From contig JAQIWT010001366.1 of the NCBI GenBank assembly GCA_034696485.1, positions 1-11,076 of the forward strand: a DNA stretch of 11,076 bases. Direction: 5' to 3'. Position 1 is the stretch's first letter. Every line of letters begins with the position of its first letter. The notes under the pieces are model-generated. The model made no database searches and had not been told where the DNA came from. It was given only the letters and a program-made list of their open reading frames with translations. The position numbers were made by a program, and so were the translations under genes. The stretch comes from Isohypsibius dastychi (taxonomy: Eukaryota; Tardigrada; Eutardigrada; Parachela; Isohypsibiidae). Of the stretch, positions 7,768 to 11,076 are shown one piece after another.

Positions 7768-9792
7768 TTAGTAAATGTCAAGGTCTTCCGGAATATCGTC
7801 CATTATTGGATCCATCGATAACGGGTTTGCCTGCTGTAAATCGCTGGTTGTTGAATGCATGTCACTCTGTGATGGTGGTTCAATTTTGACCGTGACATTG
7901 TCCTGGTTACATGGTTTGACAGCCATTATTTCTTCATGTTGGCACATCAATTCCGCACGTCGAGTCGCCGGCAAGTCAATATCACCATCGTATTGCTTGC
8001 TATAGAGTTTCGGCATGACACCAGCAGATATCAGCAGTGCTTGATTCGACGGCGTTGGTTTCAGCTTCCAAAAAACTTCAATTTCTGTCTCGCGGCGACC
8101 CCTTATACTCTTCAACTGCACCACGACCATTTTTCCAAGACCACGATCCTCCAGAAATTTACAGACTTGCTTAAACTCCGCATCAGTTTGCACCTTATTC
8201 CGTGAGCGAGCAATACGTGAGGTTATGTACGGGCCTCTCAATAGCATCATGTCATTCACATAAGATAATTCTGGCTTGAGTTCGCCTCGCATTGATTTAG
8301 TAGCCCGCGCACTTATCTGAAAAATTCAATATAATGATCGTTAACGTTAACCTTCATTTACTTTTAAACCTCCCCCCCCCCTTCCCCTACCCCCCCCCCC
8401 CATTCTCGCAGACAGGCACACTCCCAGCGTTAATCTGAGTTCGATGCAAGTAGTAGATATTCGTAGTTTTTGATGCGATGATACTCTTACCTCAATCCAC
8501 TTGATTGCTAGGTCGATAGTGTTTTCTGAAACCTCGTCCGGTATTATTATTTCACCATCTTTCATGTTCGACAGCCACGAATTAACAAATATGTGGTATC
8601 CATGTGCGAATTTTAAAACCAATTCCTCCATCTTTGACAAATACTTGTTAACATGCTGAGCTTCCTCTTGTTTTACTCTACCACGTGCATTACGCTTCAT
8701 GCTCAGAATATCAGAAGACAAGAGCTTGAACCGTTTGAACGCGTCTGTAGATAATCGGAACAATTTGCGTGAAGGAAGATTTTGAAAATAATTGTCCACT
8801 TTTAAGAAGTATGCAGTCAGATCATATTTTGGAAGACCGATTCTCGATTTGTATGCCAGTTCTGCACCAGTAAGGTCCGTCGTGTCATCATCTACCACTG
8901 TGGTGATCCACCGATCTTCGAAACCCATCGCATACTTTTTAACTTGATTAAACAGATTACAATATGTCATTGGGTGGATTGTTGCTAATATTGAACAATA
9001 AGCATTCAACAACTTCACTTCGGGCAGGGTTCCATATACCAGCTCCACTGACTCTCCGCTCCAACCCTTGTTTAAAGCTGATATGGCATTATCGTCATCT
9101 GTGGACGTCATTTTCATGAGGGTAGCTCCCAGCTCATCACCGACCATGGAGACTTCACCATCTGCATCTCTCCAAGTATTCCGAAATCCTGGCCAGTTTA
9201 CTGGGTGTACGATCAGGCGCCGTTGTTTTGCGTCTTGAACCTTCTTCAATAAGTCAATGCAATACAAATCGATCGCAGCTGACTTCCCGCTTGTTTTCAT
9301 CGCGATAATGAAAATAAACATGCAGCCGGTAACCACTTTTCCAAAATCTTTCACGGCTTGAATGCATGATTTTTTACCGGCAACGATCACAATTCCCATC
9401 AATAATGATGTAAAAACTGCCGCTTCTTTTGTTCGATGAATTTTGGCAAAATACTGAATAGCATCGAAAATCGGGGGCGGAACGAAATCTCGAACATCAT
9501 GCAAGCAGCTTGGATTGGTGGTTGTATCACTGTGTCTCTCTTCAGCTTGTTCGTCGTTCACGCCATCCGAAAATCTGCTACTACTAAGTGGCATTTTGAA
9601 TTGAAAGTTTGTTTCCTTTTGCCGTTCATTGTAAATTTTGTAACCAAGAAACGCCAATGATTTAATGTTTTTATCGACAATCTCGAGAAACTTTTGATCA
9701 AATTCACGCCGACTGAATATTCTTGCGTGACTTATAAGTATACAAGTAGCCTCACTAAGAATTTCGGTAGCTAAGTAATTATATGCAACCAT
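7768..9792 (-). CDS. DUF3987-type primase-helicase ATPase
   Basis: Exon 1 is 9792-8491 (434 codons) and exon 2 is 8316-7768 (182 codons plus stop), with a 174-nt phase-0 intron 8490-8317 (donor GAG|GTAAGA, acceptor AATTTTTCAG). The product is 616 residues. The ATPase core resembles DUF3987/YfjI helicase-like proteins that work with primases. It has FVPPPIFDAI near 103-112, Walker A MKTSGKS (G169, K170, S171), Walker B-like VSMVGDELG (D219, E220), GWSGES near 243-248, and a GFEDRW segment with a candidate arginine finger (R294). The 'ILATIHPMTYCNLF' stretch before it is typical of the family's final core strands. Residues 465-500 could form a winged helix. The C-terminus has a SUMO acceptor consensus VKIE (K578) and an acidic tail. 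The first in-frame ATG is 9792; upstream the frame is open to a stop without another ATG, so an upstream exon is possible. The likely role is unwinding or loading at element replication, with the PrimPol as partner. Confidence 0.8.
8340..8351. repeat. Perfect 12-bp palindrome in helicase intron
   Basis: GTTAACGTTAAC is its own reverse complement. It lies inside the helicase intron, about 20 bp from the acceptor and 20 bp from the poly-C tract. It could be a protein-binding site, but nothing else supports that. Confidence 0.5.
8372..8401. repeat. Poly-C tract in helicase intron
   Basis: C10 (8372-8381), TTCCCCTA and C12 (8390-8401) are preceded by TTTTAAACCT. On the transcribed (minus) strand it is poly-G, so the nascent intron RNA could form a G-quadruplex. 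It parallels the tract in the primase intron. Confidence 0.9.
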
Positions 9793-9840
9793 CTTCAAAA
9801 ACTTATAATCGGTAAAAAGATTATCCGACTCTTCGTTGTC
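9793..9840. promoter_or_regulatory. 48-bp divergent promoter, helicase/RING
   Basis: The helicase ATG (9792, minus) and the RING ATG (9841, plus) are only 48 bp apart, so both transcripts must start within it or overlap each other's genes. A dyad ATAATC (9805-9810), 8-nt centre, GATTAT (9819-9824) sits near the middle and contains the only TATA-like bases. Shared, symmetric control is inferred. Confidence 0.5.
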
Positions 9841-10319
9841 ATGTTTAGACGCATTGAAGTGATCGATCTCACGATTGATGACGAGCTACCGAGCAATCCT
9901 AGCACTTCAAAATCGATTACAGCCAACCGCAAAGAAGAATTGTGGAATGCGACTAATTCTACCGAACTAATGGAAACTCGTACCTCGGATTACAGCGAAC
10001 CAGCACCTGAGATACTCAACTGCAAGAGACAGAGTACAGTCTCACAAAAGAGGGGAGTTGACAACGCGACAAACACTGAAGATCCCATATGTCCAGTTTG
10101 CTTGAGCACATTTTTCGAGGTAATTTGTTTTTTTGATTAAGATTGCAAGTGACTCATATAATGTTTTAGTTATCAGTGGCAGCAACAAAATTTAAAGTTC
10201 TCCCACACTGTGGACATACAGTTTGCGTTACTTGTATGCCAAGAATCAAAACGACTTGCCCAGTATGTCAGGAACCAGTTGGAAAAAAATCAAGAATTCC
10301 AGTGTGTTTTCTTATTTAA
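9841..10319 (+). CDS. RING-finger protein with SUMO-interacting motif (STUbL-like)
   Basis: Exons 9841-10119 and 10170-10319 flank a 50-nt phase-0 intron (GAG|GTAATT ... TGTTTTAG|TT). The product is 142 residues. The N-terminus has a textbook SUMO-interacting motif followed by acids, VIDLTIDDE (residues 7-15). The C-terminus is a C3HC4 RING: C84, C87, C107, H109, C112, C115, C123, C126. The intron falls inside the RING between the second and third ligands, so the unspliced frame stops after half a finger; splicing is needed for function. The small size and the motif plus RING order match SUMO-targeted ubiquitin ligases such as RNF4. The expected role is to ubiquitinate SUMO-marked proteins, either element-encoded or host. 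It is head-to-head with the helicase, whose tail carries a SUMO consensus site. The target is unknown. Confidence 0.87.
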
Positions 10320-10463
10320 ACCAAGCTATGTTACACAAATCGCAGAATGATTTCGTTTTGTCAACCAAGCGTTCTATCTATGTCATTGTTTTTTCAACAT
10401 CACGTGTAGTGCACAGCGGGCAAATATGAACAATTTGAGTATGTTATCATCGAGTGTCCTTTA
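10320..10463. other. Short intergenic region
   Basis: It lies between the RING stop and the broken minus-strand gene. I see no gene, no canonical AATAAA and no repeat matching the left part of the window. If the element ends on this side, its terminal repeat should lie here or further right, but I could not identify one. Confidence 0.45.
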
Positions 10464-11076
10464 CTAGCCATTTAAGGACAGTTTTTTTTCAAGATCCGTC
10501 CGAACGCGCTGCATGTTGGTGATAACAGTATTAATCCGCGCCAAGAACCGAGGAAGTGGCATGGTAGACAGATAGCAGCCACTGCGGAAAGCTTCAATAT
10601 CTTTCCTCATCAAGCCACGCATTCAAATCTCGTTCCAGCGCTGGATATGAAGATTCCAAGTGCTTTCTGGGCTGAGGTTTGACCTAGTCGAACATGTCAT
10701 CCCCGTCAGTTTCCAGAAATGTGGCATATTTGCTGGATCTCAAGCTTTGAACACTGGTTTGAACTTCTGCACCATAAATTGGTTGTTACAAAGATATCTG
10801 GCTAATTGAGTATAACGTAGTTGTTTGAACAGGACAAATATGCTCTTCTCCAGAATCTCCAAGGAAGCATCATTTTCTTTACAAAATCATGCGCAACATC
10901 TTCCTGAGTCAGACTCAAACCATGGTGCTGAACAATTCGAGATAATCGGGTGCAGATGTCTTCCTGGAGAACACGGCTCTTAATGGCTTGACGGGCAAAT
11001 TTGGGTTTGGATGCTTTGGGTAGAATGTGTTCGTTCACGGATAAGATCAGAAAGTAAGCGCCACAAATGATGTCGT
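10464..11076 (-). pseudogene. Unidentified gene remnant with several frame breaks
   Basis: The minus strand reads as protein-like sequence that moves between frames. Segment 1 (11074 to about 10890) contains EHILPKASKPKFARQAIKSR and RLSRIVQHHG. Segment 2 (about 10888-10740) contains SLEILEKSIFVLFKQLRYTQ and ARYLCNNQF, then TGA at 10742-10740. Segment 3 (about 10745-10597) contains KYATFLETDGDDMFD, a TAG at 10686-10684, then RKHLESSYPALERDLNAWL. Segment 4 (about 10600-10464) contains MPLPRFLARINTVITNMQRV. The first shift sits beside a T4 run, and one added T would restore the frame. I do not recognise the family. At least three frame changes and one internal stop point to a decayed gene, probably host-derived. 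It continues past the right edge. Confidence 0.6.

Noticed and set aside
440-10319. Polinton/Maverick, adintovirus or other known virus
   Set aside because: No family-B polymerase, retroviral-type integrase, capsid proteins, packaging ATPase or protease is visible, and the transposase belongs to the Merlin/ISXO2 group.
6760-10400. Terminal inverted repeat pairing CTTGGTT (about 6770) with AACCAAG (about 10365)
   Set aside because: Only about 7-8 bases match with poor flanking similarity, as expected by chance at this distance.

Overview
The window looks like invertebrate nuclear DNA carrying an unusual mobile-element gene set. The main evidence for a eukaryote is splicing. Introns of 50-65 nt with GT..AG ends interrupt several genes, and each listed junction keeps the frame. 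There is also a broken copy of DmX-like/rabconnectin-3 alpha, which is a metazoan gene. An arthropod fits the short introns and the poly-C tracts, but I cannot fix the lineage.

Left to right: (1) Bases 1-482 form a perfect inverted repeat (arms of at least 111 bp, 260 bp spacer). Its right arm contains the start of the next gene and its left arm runs off the window. (2) 440-3293 (+) is a multi-exon gene. It has a eukaryotic-type PrimPol primase core, the UL52-type zinc finger, and, through a frame-consistent 52-nt intron, an RPA70-like tandem OB-fold tail. (3) About 3990-6710 (-) is a DmX-like pseudogene fragment with introns, frameshifts, a stop codon and a 3-copy 168/169-bp repeat across an exon-intron-exon junction. 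(4) 6811-7734 (+) is an intact Merlin/IS1016-type (ISXO2-like) DD36E transposase. (5) 7768-9792 (-) is a two-exon DUF3987-type primase-helicase ATPase, convergent with the transposase. (6) 9841-10319 (+) is a two-exon RING protein with an N-terminal SUMO-interacting motif (STUbL-like), divergent from the helicase across 48 bp. (7) 10464-11076 (-) is an unidentified gene remnant broken by frame changes and stops.

A reasonable model is one large DNA transposon, or one large composite, carrying its own replication module: PrimPol fused to an ssDNA-binding RPA-like tail, a DUF3987 helicase, a Merlin-family DDE transposase and a SUMO-targeted RING protein. No capsid, packaging ATPase, protease or family-B polymerase is visible, so it is not a recognisable Polinton/Maverick or virus in this window. 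The mobile-element genes have open frames while both host-like fragments are decayed. I could not find convincing outer terminal repeats or a target-site duplication, so element boundaries and single-element status are inferred. I do not know of a described Merlin-type element with this gene set, but only a database search could establish novelty.
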